A DNA stretch of 64,000 nucleotides from an uncultured Odoribacter sp. (GCA_910589025.1 CAJURM010000001.1:259975-323974); one strand, 5' to 3'; positions 1 through 8,443 are shown, counted from the stretch's first letter. A program made the numbers and translations. The notes: a model not told the origin generated them from the letters alone.

Positions 1-1
1 A

Positions 2-322
2 CAGGAAGTCATTCAGGAACCCACGGAGCAACAGAACACATCCCATACTGAGGAGAATGTGCAACCGGTAAATGAAACCGTCGTTTCTGCCGAAATAAAA
101 ACGGAGGAAAAGACTGTGCCTGTACAGGAAGTCATTCAGGAACCCACGGAGCAACCTGTCAACGTTTCTGAAATACACCCGGAAGGGACGGTCATTCCGA
201 AAGCGGTTCCCACAAATGAGGGAGAAATAGAAAAAGTTGAAGAAACAAAAGATGATGATACGGATTCTGCTGATGAAAAAACCAAACCGGAGGTTCCGTT
301 CGGATTTGAACTAATAGAATAA
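2..322 (+). CDS. C-terminal end of an acidic, low-complexity protein (partial)
   Basis: The reading frame is open from base 2, so the gene starts outside the window and only its last 106 residues are visible. They are rich in Glu, Val, Thr, Pro and Gln, as in a disordered tail, and no domain can be recognised. An 11-residue block with core QEVIQEPTEQ occurs twice, 41 codons apart. At DNA level 32 bases are identical (1-32 and 124-155), so this is an in-frame internal repeat. The end is more acidic and closes with a hydrophobic FGFELIE. The gene is followed at once by a hairpin shared with the convergent uvrA. The function cannot be told from this fragment. Confidence 0.7.
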   Translation, partial: QEVIQEPTEQQNTSHTEENVQPVNETVVSAEIKTEEKTVPVQEVIQEPTEQPVNVSEIHPEGTVIPKAVPTNEGEIEKVEETKDDDTDSADEKTKPEVPFGFELIE

Positions 323-347
323 AGGGGAGACGATTTACTCCCCTTTT
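321..347. terminator. Bidirectional intrinsic terminator
   Basis: A 9-bp stem (AAAGGGGAG with CTCCCCTTT) closes a loop of 8 bases, with A and T runs on the two sides. It lies where the partial acidic-protein gene and uvrA converge. The uvrA stop codon is inside the loop, so the same hairpin can serve both genes. Confidence 0.75.
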
Positions 348-3184
348 ATTCCGTACAATTCTTCTTTCAGGAATTTCCCGGTTTCCGATTTTTTTACCTG
401 AGCGACTTCTTCGGGTGTGCCTTGGCAAACAATGGTGCCACCGTCTTTTCCTCCCCCCGGTCCCATATCAATCAGATAGTCGGCCACTTTGATTACATCC
501 AAGTTGTGTTCTATCACAATTACCGTATTTCCTTTGTTAACCAGTTTCTGTATTACTTCCAACAATATACTGATGTCTTCAAAATGCAGTCCGGTGGTAG
601 GCTCATCCAGAATGTACAATGTTTTACCGGTATCTTTTTTCGATAGTTCAGTCGCTAATTTTATACGCTGGGATTCGCCTCCGCTGAGGGTTGTACATGG
701 TTGTCCGAGTTTGATGTATCCCAAGCCGACGTCCTGCAACATTTTCAGTTTTTGCTGGAGGAAGGAAACATTTTCAAAGAATTCCACAGCCTGGTTGATG
801 GTCATGTTCAGTACGTCTCCTATCGATTTGCCTTTATATCTGACTTCAAGTGTTTCTTTGTTATAGCGTTTCCCGTCACAGGCTTCACAATGTACGTAGA
901 CATCCGGCAGAAAATTCATTTCGATGGTCTTCACGCCTGCCCCTTTACACTCTTCGCAACGTCCTCCCGGAATATTAAAGGAGAAGCGTCCGGCAGCATA
1001 GCCCCTGATCTGGGATTCCGGTAATTTTTCAAAAATTTTCCGGATGTCTGTAAAGATTCCGGTATAGGTTGCCGGATTGGAACGGGGAGTACGCCCTAAG
1101 GGACTCTGGTCCACAACAACCATTTTATCTATGTTTTCGATGCCTTCGAGGGATTCATAAGGCAAGGGTGTTTCAGTGGAGCGATAGAATTTTTCACTCA
1201 ACACGGGACGTAAGGTGCCGTTAATCAAGGAGGATTTTCCGCTCCCGCTAACTCCGGTAATACCCACCAACATACCTAAAGGAATGGAGATGTCCACCCG
1301 CTTCAGATTATTTCCGGTACACCCTTTCAAGGTGAGGAATTTCCCATTGCCTTTACGACGTATTCCGGGGATGCGGATTGCTTTTTGTCCATTGAGGTAT
1401 TGAGCCGTGAGGCTGCTGCTTTTGCGTATATCGTCAATATTACCGGCAGCCATCACCTCTCCTCCTTTTCTTCCGGCTTTGGGACCCATATCGACGATAT
1501 AATCCGCATGTTCCATCATCTCTTTGTCATGTTCCACCACGATGACCGAATTACCGTTGTCCCGGAGTTGCTGTAAGGAGCGAATCAGTCGCCGGTTGTC
1601 TTTCTGATGTAAACCGATGCTGGGTTCATCCAGGATATATAAGACATTCACCAACTGCGAACCGATTTGAGTCGCCAGGCGTATCCGCTGTGATTCTCCT
1701 CCACTCAGTGTCATTGACTGGCGGTTCAGGGACAAGTATTCCAGTCCAACGTCCAGTAAAAATTTCAAACGGACCCGGATTTCTTTGAATATCTCTCCGG
1801 CAATTTGTTTCTGTTTTTCCTCCAAATGCTGTTCTGTGTCGCAGATCCATGTATACAGATCTGTCAATTCCATCTCCGCCAGTTCCGAAATATTTTTTCC
1901 GGCTATCTTAAAATGTAAAGATTCTTTATTGAGCCTCTGTCCCTGGCATGCATCACATTTTACAGTTTTCACAAACTGTTCCGCCCATTTATTCGCTTTT
2001 TTCGAGGTGGCGTTTTCCTCCTGCATAGTGATGTATTTGATAATTCCCTCGAAAGTATACAGTGAGTTGGACAGGACCCCCAGTTCTTTATTTTCAAGCC
2101 GGATTTGTCCGGGATAGCCATAAAGTACGTCAGTCAGGGCATCTTCGGGCAGGTTTTGAATCGGAGTATGGAGGTCCGCCCCGTGTTTTTTCAATACGGT
2201 GTCAATCTGCCAGAAAAGGATGCTGTTTTTATATTTTCCCAAGGGCAGGATTCCTCCGTCATAGACGGAGAGGGATTTGTCCGGAACAATTTTATCGAGG
2301 TCGACAGCCGTGATGTATCCCAATCCTTTGCATTTCGGGCAGGCACCATGCGGGGAGTTAAAAGAAAAAGAATGGGGTGCCGGATCATTATAGGAGACTC
2401 CGGAATCGGGACACATCAGGTTACGGCTGTAGTATTTCAGGGTGTCACCGTCATACTCTTTGACCATCATCACGCCTTTTCCGTTTTTCATAGCTGTTGC
2501 CACTGAGGCTTTGAGGCGTTTAAGGTCCGGATTATCCACCACGATCTTATCGATGACGATCTCTATGACATGAATTTTGTAACGGTCGACACTCATCCCC
2601 TGGGTAATTTCCCGTATTTCCCCATCTATGCGGGCAGACAGGAATCCTTTTTTCCTGAGGTTTTCAAACAATTCTTTATAATTTCCTTTACGTCCTTTCA
2701 CTACAGGAGCCAGTAAAAGAATTTTCTTCCCGGAAAAATCACTCTGAATCAATTCGATGATTTTCTCATCGCTGTATTTCACCATCTTGCTTCCCGTCAC
2801 ATAGGAATAGGCCTCTCCGGCGCGGGCAAACAAAAGACGCAGGAAGTCATAAATTTCGGTTGTTGTTCCTACTGTTGAACGGGGGTTTTTATTGGTGGTC
2901 TTCTGTTCGATGGAGATTACCGGACTCAATCCGGTAATTTTATCTACATCGGGACGTTCCAGTCCCCCTAAAAACTGCCGGGCATAGGCGGAGAAGGTCT
3001 CCATATAGCGTCTCTGTCCTTCTGCATAAATGGTATCAAAAGCCAGCGAAGATTTGCCGCTCCCGCTCAAACCGGTGATTACTGTCAGACGATTGCGGGG
3101 AATGGTCAAATCTATATTTTTGAGATTATGTTCCCGCGCTCCGTAAATCACAATGTTTCCGTCTTCTACCTGATTTCCCTTCAT
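335..3184 (-). CDS. uvrA: UvrABC excinuclease subunit A
   Basis: UvrA is the DNA-damage recognition ATPase of nucleotide excision repair; it loads UvrB at lesions. The 949 residues match the usual family length and hold two ABC ATPase halves. Walker A motifs are GLSGSGKS near residue 38 and GVSGSGKS in the second half, and each half has an LSGGESQR signature. The second zinc finger is intact (CEEC ... CEAC). In the first, one pair is altered: CPDSG replaces CxxC, while the partner CPKC remains. This is probably a lineage variant and not damage, since the frame is clean. A promoter lies 26 bases upstream of the start codon. Confidence 0.97.
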   Translation of the reverse strand: MKGNQVEDGNIVIYGAREHNLKNIDLTIPRNRLTVITGLSGSGKSSLAFDTIYAEGQRRYMETFSAYARQFLGGLERPDVDKITGLSPVISIEQKTTNKNPRSTVGTTTEIYDFLRLLFARAGEAYSYVTGSKMVKYSDEKIIELIQSDFSGKKILLLAPVVKGRKGNYKELFENLRKKGFLSARIDGEIREITQGMSVDRYKIHVIEIVIDKIVVDNPDLKRLKASVATAMKNGKGVMMVKEYDGDTLKYYSRNLMCPDSGVSYNDPAPHSFSFNSPHGACPKCKGLGYITAVDLDKIVPDKSLSVYDGGILPLGKYKNSILFWQIDTVLKKHGADLHTPIQNLPEDALTDVLYGYPGQIRLENKELGVLSNSLYTFEGIIKYITMQEENATSKKANKWAEQFVKTVKCDACQGQRLNKESLHFKIAGKNISELAEMELTDLYTWICDTEQHLEEKQKQIAGEIFKEIRVRLKFLLDVGLEYLSLNRQSMTLSGGESQRIRLATQIGSQLVNVLYILDEPSIGLHQKDNRRLIRSLQQLRDNGNSVIVVEHDKEMMEHADYIVDMGPKAGRKGGEVMAAGNIDDIRKSSSLTAQYLNGQKAIRIPGIRRKGNGKFLTLKGCTGNNLKRVDISIPLGMLVGITGVSGSGKSSLINGTLRPVLSEKFYRSTETPLPYESLEGIENIDKMVVVDQSPLGRTPRSNPATYTGIFTDIRKIFEKLPESQIRGYAAGRFSFNIPGGRCEECKGAGVKTIEMNFLPDVYVHCEACDGKRYNKETLEVRYKGKSIGDVLNMTINQAVEFFENVSFLQQKLKMLQDVGLGYIKLGQPCTTLSGGESQRIKLATELSKKDTGKTLYILDEPTTGLHFEDISILLEVIQKLVNKGNTVIVIEHNLDVIKVADYLIDMGPGGGKDGGTIVCQGTPEEVAQVKKSETGKFLKEELYGIKGE

Positions 3185-3209
3185 GTTTCAAGCCTTAAAG
3201 AATAGTTGC

Positions 3210-3240
3210 CAAAGTTACAATAAAAAGCGGAATTGTGAAA
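3210..3240 (-). promoter_or_regulatory. Bacteroidetes-type promoter for uvrA
   Basis: On the minus strand a -7 element TAACTTTG (3210-3217) fits TAnnTTTG exactly. TTTC lies 19 bases upstream, one base off the -33 consensus TTTG. The ATG is at 3184. Confidence 0.6.
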
Positions 3241-3273
3241 TACGGAAAAACCGGTCAGGAGTTAAATTATCAA

Positions 3274-3303
3274 AATAAAAAAGCCGCAGTTTCCTGCGAC
3301 TTT
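3274..3303 (-). terminator. Intrinsic terminator reading leftward, upstream of uvrA
   Basis: Arms 3280-3289 and 3294-3303 form a 10-bp stem with a TTTC/GAAA loop. On the minus strand the single imperfect pair is a G-T wobble and a T-rich run follows, so it works best leftward. No gene ends here on that strand, which implies a leftward non-coding transcript or an insulator in front of uvrA. Confidence 0.6.
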
Positions 3304-3305
3304 AT

Positions 3306-3719
3306 CTTGTAAAATGGCTTTTAAAAAAAATGGGAGGCATTCCCGTGAGCTTTTTAAATCAGAATAACGTGGGACGATGAAAAGATATTGTATGTATGTG
3401 TGCGTGCGTCTGTGTGGTGTGTATGTGCGTGGTGTAATAGTGTCCCGAAGTCCGCATTCCAGTTATTTAAAGAACTTTCCGAAAATCAGCTTGTTTTAAA
3501 AGCTATCCCCTCCCCGTGGTGTGTGCTAAATAATTTAATCTAAATAACAGCTAAATAAAATCATAAATTTCAATCATCATTTACACCTTCTTTAACGGGA
3601 CAATGGGACTCAGGGTTACAATATTCCCGATTATTTTTCAAAAATCTTTCACTTTTTATTTTAATACACTATAAATCAATCGAATAAGAAACAAAAATTC
3701 TTTCAAAAAGAACCAGAAT
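3306..3719. other. Long non-coding interval with GT-rich tract
   Basis: No plausible gene lies here. The interval holds an alternating purine-pyrimidine GT/GC-rich tract at about 3389-3435 and short GC-rich stretches (about 3505-3523, 3596-3625) inside otherwise AT-rich DNA. It ends on the left in a leftward terminator. A small RNA on the minus strand is possible, but I could not find an exact -7 element for it. Confidence 0.35.
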
Positions 3720-3750
3720 ATTGCAGGTTGTACTATTTTTTTTAATTTTG
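3720..3750 (+). promoter_or_regulatory. Promoter for the Cys-rich lipoprotein gene
   Basis: The -7 element TAATTTTG (3743-3750) fits TAnnTTTG. ATTG at 3720-3723 lies 19 bases upstream as a -33 element. The start codon is 26 bases downstream. Confidence 0.65.
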
Positions 3751-3775
3751 ATTGAAAAAATAAAACTTTTATCTT

Positions 3776-4411
3776 ATGAAAAACATCTTTATTTTCTTGT
3801 GCATTGTATTGTTTTTTTCGTGTCAGCCAAAACAAGTTTCCGAGACCCCGGTCATTGCAGCCGATACGTTAGCTATGCAAATAGACAAATATGCCGGGCA
3901 GGAGGTGACGGTTGAAGGTAAAATTGTCCACGTATGCCCGGTAGACGGCTCAAAGATGAAACTGACCAGCAACCGGCAGATTATCAAAATCATTCCTTCG
4001 GCTCCGAACGGAAAGTTTGAGAGGCATTGGAACGGGAAACGCATCCGCGTACGCGGAAAAGTCCATGAAGTCCGTCTCAGCCGTGCCCACCTCGACTCCC
4101 TTTACCGGGCTGGCAGCCTGCTGTGTCACATCGACTTTTCTCCATGCAGCGATACGGCTTGGGTAGCAGCCAAACACCGCCAGGGGAAAGCTGCGGAGAT
4201 TGTTGCACACTATCACAGTTTTTTTAAATATGAGATGCAGCGGACAGGCAAGGATTATATATCCGTTGTTGTCCTTGAAGCTATCAAAACGGAAGAAGTT
4301 GAAATTACCGCTGAAGTGATTTTACCTGACAACGCTACTTCGGAGAGTCCGCTCCCTACTTGCAGCCAGTGTCCTTTGTGCGGACTTTGTCTGCTGAAAA
4401 AGTATGCATAA
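3776..4411 (+). CDS. Lipoprotein with a C-terminal cysteine cluster, function unknown
   Basis: The 211-residue product begins with a lipoprotein signal (hydrophobic run then FFSC, Cys16 as lipidation site). Residues of about 35-100 look like a small beta-barrel (OB-like) domain: repeated strands such as VTVEGKIVHVC and KRIRVRGKVHEV. The last 20 residues contain CSQCPLCGLC, four cysteines spaced CxxCxxCxxC, which could bind a metal or iron-sulfur cluster. The gene stands alone between its own promoter and a strong terminator. I do not recognise the family. A role in redox or metal handling in the envelope is inference only. Confidence 0.85.
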   Translation: MKNIFIFLCIVLFFSCQPKQVSETPVIAADTLAMQIDKYAGQEVTVEGKIVHVCPVDGSKMKLTSNRQIIKIIPSAPNGKFERHWNGKRIRVRGKVHEVRLSRAHLDSLYRAGSLLCHIDFSPCSDTAWVAAKHRQGKAAEIVAHYHSFFKYEMQRTGKDYISVVVLEAIKTEEVEITAEVILPDNATSESPLPTCSQCPLCGLCLLKKYA

Positions 4412-4412
4412 T

Positions 4413-4439
4413 AAAAAAGCCCCTCGAAAGGGGCTTTTT
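4413..4439. terminator. Bidirectional intrinsic terminator
   Basis: A perfect 11-bp stem (AAAAAGCCCCT with AGGGGCTTTTT, loop CGAA) separates the lipoprotein gene from the convergent ribosomal-protein operon and can end both. Confidence 0.9.
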
Positions 4440-4458
4440 ATATAAAAGGTCAAACAGA

Positions 4459-4611
4459 TTATTTCTTCAAAAATGCTTTAACCTCGTCTGTGGTTACCAT
4501 CTGTTCTTTAAACGTATAAGCACCGCTCTTGGATGACTTTACCATTTTGATTACTTTGGCGAACCCGCGACCGTCACCGGTCTTCAATGTTGCAACAACC
4601 TTCTTTGCCAT
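4459..4611 (-). CDS. DUF4295 small basic protein
   Basis: A 50-residue frame starts MAKKVVATLKTGDGRGFAKV and ends with KAFLKK. It is lysine-rich with a net positive charge. Small DUF4295 proteins are typically found directly after rpmB-rpmG in Bacteroidetes, and that is the arrangement here (8 bases after rpmG). A ribosome-associated role is inferred from this linkage only. The gene runs leftward into the bidirectional terminator at 4413-4439. Confidence 0.85.
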   Translation of the reverse strand: MAKKVVATLKTGDGRGFAKVIKMVKSSKSGAYTFKEQMVTTDEVKAFLKK

Positions 4612-4619
4612 AGTCTGAA

Positions 4620-4808
4620 TTATTTAATTTCTCTGTGTAAAGTAACTTTTTTCAAAATCGGATTGTATTTACGCAATTCCAATCTTTCGGGAGTATTTTT
4701 TCTGTTCTTGGTAGTAATATACCTTGATGTTCCCGGCATTCCGGATTCTTTATGTTCTGTACACTCAAGAATCACCTGTACTCTGTTTCCTTTGCTTTTC
4801 TTTGCCAT
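4620..4808 (-). CDS. rpmG: 50S ribosomal protein bL33
   Basis: The 62-residue product is a large-subunit ribosomal protein near the E site. The middle (TSRYITTKNRKNTPERLELR) and the end (KYNPILKKVTLHREIK) are typical of bL33. Only one cysteine remains of the four in zinc-binding forms, so this is a zinc-independent type. It lies 11 bases after rpmB and 8 before the DUF4295 gene in a three-gene operon. Confidence 0.96.
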   Translation of the reverse strand: MAKKSKGNRVQVILECTEHKESGMPGTSRYITTKNRKNTPERLELRKYNPILKKVTLHREIK

Positions 4809-4819
4809 CTTCAGTGATT

Positions 4820-5062
4820 TTAAACATTTTTAATCAATCCTTCAGCCATTGCATCTTTTAAGCATGCACTCAAGCCTTTTTTATTAATCAGACGAAGACC
4901 GGCAGCTGATACGTTCAAACGAATCCATCTGTCTTCTTCAGGCCAATAAAAATTTCTCTTAAACAGGTTGATGGAGAAAGTTCTCTTTACTCTTCTTTTG
5001 GAGTGAGACACATTATTTCCACCCATTGCCTTTTTTCCGGTTATTTGACAAACTCTTGACAT
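4820..5062 (-). CDS. rpmB: 50S ribosomal protein bL28
   Basis: The 80-residue product starts MSRVCQITGKKAMGGNNVSH and contains the SKRRVKRTFSINL block typical of bL28, a late-assembling large-subunit protein. It is the first gene of the rpmB-rpmG-DUF4295 operon, and a Bacteroidetes-type promoter lies about 40 bases upstream of the ATG. Confidence 0.96.
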   Translation of the reverse strand: MSRVCQITGKKAMGGNNVSHSKRRVKRTFSINLFKRNFYWPEEDRWIRLNVSAAGLRLINKKGLSACLKDAMAEGLIKNV

Positions 5063-5099
5063 CTCTCTGTATTTTTATAAACGCTTTCCAAACAGGATG

Positions 5100-5131
5100 C
5101 AAAATAAGTGCTTTTTATTCACATAATCAAA
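5100..5131 (-). promoter_or_regulatory. Candidate promoter for rpmB-rpmG-DUF4295
   Basis: On the minus strand TTTG (5128-5131) lies about 20 bases upstream of TTATTTTG, one base off TAnnTTTG. Confidence 0.5.
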
Positions 5132-5253
5132 TATTACAGAAAAAAAATTGAAAAAAATATATATCACCTGTTTCTTGCCCGCTTATACCAAATTTATATC
5201 CGCTTGTCTACATTTAAGGAACCGGGTATTTCCTGCCCAAAGCGGGGGATATG

Positions 5254-5285
5254 TTTCCGGCTTTCATTTTTTTCCGGTATATTTG
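5254..5285 (+). promoter_or_regulatory. Promoter for the M3 peptidase gene
   Basis: TATATTTG (5278-5285) fits TAnnTTTG, with TTTC 20 bases upstream. The untranslated leader is about 95 bases and contains a 7-bp hairpin (TTCCCGG/CCGGGAA, about 5334-5351) of unknown role. Confidence 0.6.
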
Positions 5286-5386
5286 TCTGCATAAAGCAAA
5301 TTATTGCGGTATAGAAACGTGCGTTCCTCCTTTCCCGGTTTTCCGGGAAGCAGTGAGACGATGCGGGATATTTTAATTTATTCACT

Positions 5387-7483
5387 ATGAAAAAAATCAC
5401 TTATTTATTTTGTATGGCCGGCATCATTTTCCAGTCCTGCAACTTTACAACCAACCAGGACAATCCTTTTTTACAGGATTTCAACACACCCCACGGGGTT
5501 CCTCCTTTTCATCTGATTCAGACCTATCATTACCTTCCGGCATTTAAAGAAGGTATCCGGCAACAGCAGGAGGAAATCGGTGCCATTCTTGCCAATACCG
5601 AAGATCCGACATTTGTCAATACGGTGGAGGCCCTGGAGCAATCAGGCCAATTACTGGATAAGGTTTCCGCTGTTTTTTTCAATTTGCTGGAAGCTTGTAC
5701 CAATGACTCCATGCAGATGATTGCCGAAGAGGTGACACCGCTATTGTCTGCCCATTCCGATAACATCAATCTCAACCAGAGGTTGTTTGAAAGAATAAAA
5801 AGTGTGTATGATAATCAGAAAAAGGAAAATCTGACTACAGAACAAAAGCTGGTGCTGGACAAATATTATAAAGGATTTGTCAGAGGCGGCGCCAATCTGG
5901 CGGCAGATGAGCAGGAGAAACTGAAAAAAATCAATGGGGAACTCTCTATGCTGGCTCTGAAATATGGAAATAATCTTTTGAAAGAGACTAATAATTACCA
6001 GTTAGTCGTAGAGAAAGAGAAGGATTTATCCGGTCTGCCTGCCAGTGTGGTTTCGACCGCAGCAGAGGCAGCCAGGGAAGCCGGAATGGCTGGGAAATGG
6101 CTGTTTACCCTCCATAATCCGAGTATTATGCCATTCCTGCAATATGCGGATAACCGGGAGTTGAGGGAAGAAATATACAAGGCTTATATCAACAGGGGAA
6201 ACCGCAACAATGAATACGATAACAAGTCCGTTATCAGTCAAATTATCGCGTTACGGGTTGAAAAAGCCCGTCTGCTCGGATTCCCGGATTATGCCAGCTA
6301 TGTGCTGGATGAAAATATGGCCGGAAAACCGGAAAATGTGTACAAGTTATGCCATCAAATCTGGGAAGCAGCCCTTCCAGTAGCTAAAAGAGAAGCCCAA
6401 GTCCTGCAAAGGATGATTAATAAAACGGGTGGTAAATTCAAGTTGCAACCCTGGGATTGGCGTTACTATGCAGAAAAGGTGAAACAGGCCGATTACGGGC
6501 TGGATGAAAATGAACTCCGGCAATATTTTCCATTGGGAAAGGTGCGGGAAGGTGCTTTTTATACCGCAAATAAATTATATGGCATCACTTTTACTCCGCG
6601 TACGGACTTGCCTCTCCCTCACCCTGATGCTTCGGCATTTGAGGTAAAAACTGCAAGCGGAGAGCATATCGGCATTTACTATGCGGACTATTTTCCACGC
6701 CCGTCCAAAAGCCAGGGGGCCTGGATGGATGCTTTCAGAGCGGAATCCCAATTACGGCATGCCACTCCGGTTATCACGAATGTATGTAATTTCACCAAAC
6801 CTACCGGAGACACCCCGGCATTACTAACGTTTGAAGAAGTGCAGACGCTGTTTCATGAATTCGGGCACGCCCTCCACGGACTTTTGTCACAATGTACCTA
6901 TCCCAGTGTAGCCGGGACCAATGTGGTACACGATTTTGTTGAGTTACCTTCACAGGTGATGGAAAACTGGGCAGCCGATCCTGAAGTGTTGAAAGTGTAT
7001 GCCCGACATTATAAGACAGGTGAAGTGATTCCTCAGGCCCTCATCAACAAATTACAAAGAAGCAGCCATTTTAATCAGGGATTTGTCACAACGGAATTTA
7101 TGGCAGCAGCTCTGTTGGATATGGCCTACCACACGGTACAATCTACCGAGCCACTGGATGTTGAAAAATTTGAGCGGGAAACCCTGAAGGGGTTAGGACT
7201 GATTCCTGAAATCACTGTCCGTTACCGCAGCACCTATTTTTCTCATATTTTTAACGGAGGTTATTCCGCCGGTTATTATGCCTATACCTGGGCGGAAGTT
7301 TTAGATGCTGACGCTTTTGAAGCTTTCAAGGAAACCGGAGATATTTTCAATCCCGAAAAGGCAAAAGCTTTCCACCGCCTTTTATCCAAAGGAGGCAGTG
7401 AAGAAGCCATGAAACTTTACACGGATTTCCGCGGACAGGAACCTTCGATCGAGCCACTGCTCAAGCGGCGCGGACTGAAATAA
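5387..7483 (+). CDS. dcp: M3-family zinc metallopeptidase (peptidyl-dipeptidase Dcp-like) lipoprotein
   Basis: This enzyme family cleaves dipeptides or short fragments from small peptides. The 698 residues are full length for Dcp/oligopeptidase A. The zinc site HEFGH is at 490-494, and the third ligand Glu519 is in FVELPSQ, both as in family M3. The N-terminus is a lipoprotein signal ending QSC (Cys18), so the enzyme is membrane-anchored in the periplasm or at the surface, unlike cytosolic Dcp. The gene stands alone with its own promoter and terminator. Confidence 0.93.
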   Translation: MKKITYLFCMAGIIFQSCNFTTNQDNPFLQDFNTPHGVPPFHLIQTYHYLPAFKEGIRQQQEEIGAILANTEDPTFVNTVEALEQSGQLLDKVSAVFFNLLEACTNDSMQMIAEEVTPLLSAHSDNINLNQRLFERIKSVYDNQKKENLTTEQKLVLDKYYKGFVRGGANLAADEQEKLKKINGELSMLALKYGNNLLKETNNYQLVVEKEKDLSGLPASVVSTAAEAAREAGMAGKWLFTLHNPSIMPFLQYADNRELREEIYKAYINRGNRNNEYDNKSVISQIIALRVEKARLLGFPDYASYVLDENMAGKPENVYKLCHQIWEAALPVAKREAQVLQRMINKTGGKFKLQPWDWRYYAEKVKQADYGLDENELRQYFPLGKVREGAFYTANKLYGITFTPRTDLPLPHPDASAFEVKTASGEHIGIYYADYFPRPSKSQGAWMDAFRAESQLRHATPVITNVCNFTKPTGDTPALLTFEEVQTLFHEFGHALHGLLSQCTYPSVAGTNVVHDFVELPSQVMENWAADPEVLKVYARHYKTGEVIPQALINKLQRSSHFNQGFVTTEFMAAALLDMAYHTVQSTEPLDVEKFERETLKGLGLIPEITVRYRSTYFSHIFNGGYSAGYYAYTWAEVLDADAFEAFKETGDIFNPEKAKAFHRLLSKGGSEEAMKLYTDFRGQEPSIEPLLKRRGLK

Positions 7484-7496
7484 GTTTTACAGAAAG

Positions 7497-7526
7497 AAGG
7501 ATAACGGGGTTCCGTTATCCTTTTTA
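7497..7526. terminator. Intrinsic terminator between convergent genes
   Basis: An 11-bp perfect stem (AAGGATAACGG/CCGTTATCCTT, loop GGTT) is followed by a T-rich run. It lies between the M3 peptidase gene and the leftward thioesterase gene. Confidence 0.9.
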
Positions 7527-7934
7527 TTTTTCCACAACGATGTTGGTGACGCGACTCACCGTTATGAGTGTACCGAAAGCATCGTAAATACGTACTTCCA
7601 CAACATGAGTACGTCTGCCCTTATGAATGAATTCCGCACGGGCAGTGACGTAGTCCCCTTCTGCCCTTCTGACATGATTCCCGTTTATCTCGATTCCATA
7701 TACCTGAAACTGCATTTCCGTAGGGACCGATACCGAACTCAATGCACCACTCACCGTTTCGGCCAATGCCATATTGGCACCGCCGTGCAATGCACCGTCC
7801 GGACGGCAGGTGCGATGATCTACAGGCATTTTCATGGTCATCCAGCCTTCCCCATACCCCGTAAATTCCATACCGAGCCTTTCTACCAAGGTGTTTTTAC
7901 ACTGCTCTTCCAATTTCTTTACGATATTTTCCAT
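7524..7934 (-). CDS. Hotdog-fold acyl-CoA thioesterase (YdiI/MenI-like)
   Basis: The protein has the LHGGANMALAET motif of PaaI/YdiI-type thioesterases, including the Glu used in catalysis, and a following EINGNHVR strand also seen in YdiI. Such enzymes hydrolyse acyl-CoA; the E. coli relative acts on dihydroxynaphthoyl-CoA in menaquinone synthesis. I chose the ATG at 7934 because it gives the usual 136 residues; an upstream ATG at 7955 overlaps the preceding gene by 11 bases. The substrate here is not known. It forms an operon with the DUF4491 gene. Confidence 0.85.
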   Translation of the reverse strand: MENIVKKLEEQCKNTLVERLGMEFTGYGEGWMTMKMPVDHRTCRPDGALHGGANMALAETVSGALSSVSVPTEMQFQVYGIEINGNHVRRAEGDYVTARAEFIHKGRRTHVVEVRIYDAFGTLITVSRVTNIVVEK

Positions 7935-7944
7935 AAGACCGTTT

Positions 7945-8265
7945 TTAATTATCATGATACTCTGCCTTTCGTTTCGGATTCATAGGAAACCATCCTTTTT
8001 TCACGCGGCTTTTCTGCTCAAATATTTCAAGGATTGTCCAGAAAGAAGAGAATGCGAACACACCCAACAAAGAAGACCCCAATACGTTATGCACCCATAA
8101 AGCTCCGAATGTTCCTGCTATTCCCAATATCAAGAATACCCACCAGCAACGGGTGCCGAAATAATATTCACATTTTATCACTACGGGATGAAATATACCG
8201 ATAATTAAAAACGTACAGATACCGATAAGCAAACCTGTAAGATTATGCGCTACAATAAAATCCAT
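7945..8265 (-). CDS. DUF4491 small membrane protein
   Basis: The 106-residue product has about three hydrophobic segments and the sequence pattern of DUF4491: HPVVIKCEYYFGTRCWWVFL in the middle and RVKKGWFPMNPKRK near the end. The family is of unknown function. The stop codon region overlaps an alternative start of the thioesterase gene, so the two are translated from one message. Confidence 0.85.
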   Translation of the reverse strand: MDFIVAHNLTGLLIGICTFLIIGIFHPVVIKCEYYFGTRCWWVFLILGIAGTFGALWVHNVLGSSLLGVFAFSSFWTILEIFEQKSRVKKGWFPMNPKRKAEYHDN

Positions 8266-8374
8266 ATCCTTTTTTATAAATAATGCTGAGTATTTTATGC
8301 AAAGATAAAGTTTTTTAAGTCGTTTTTTGACAAGAATATTCCTGAAAATGCATCGGTTTCAGGCAAAATATTCG

Positions 8375-8382
8375 TACCTTTG
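8375..8382 (+). promoter_or_regulatory. -7 element of the bcp-recA promoter
   Basis: TACCTTTG fits TAnnTTTG exactly, 61 bases upstream of bcp. No clear -33 element is present at 19-20 bases. Confidence 0.55.
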
Positions 8383-8443
8383 TATAAAGTGGTAATTTCT
8401 TCACCCGAAACAGAAGTATGTATGTTGCAATAAATTACAAACC

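Noticed and set aside
5334..5351. TTCCCGG/CCGGGAA hairpin as a terminator or as part of an SRP RNA
   Set aside because: No T-run follows, it lies within the leader of the M3 peptidase gene, and the nearby GGAAGCAG alone is not enough for an SRP RNA call.
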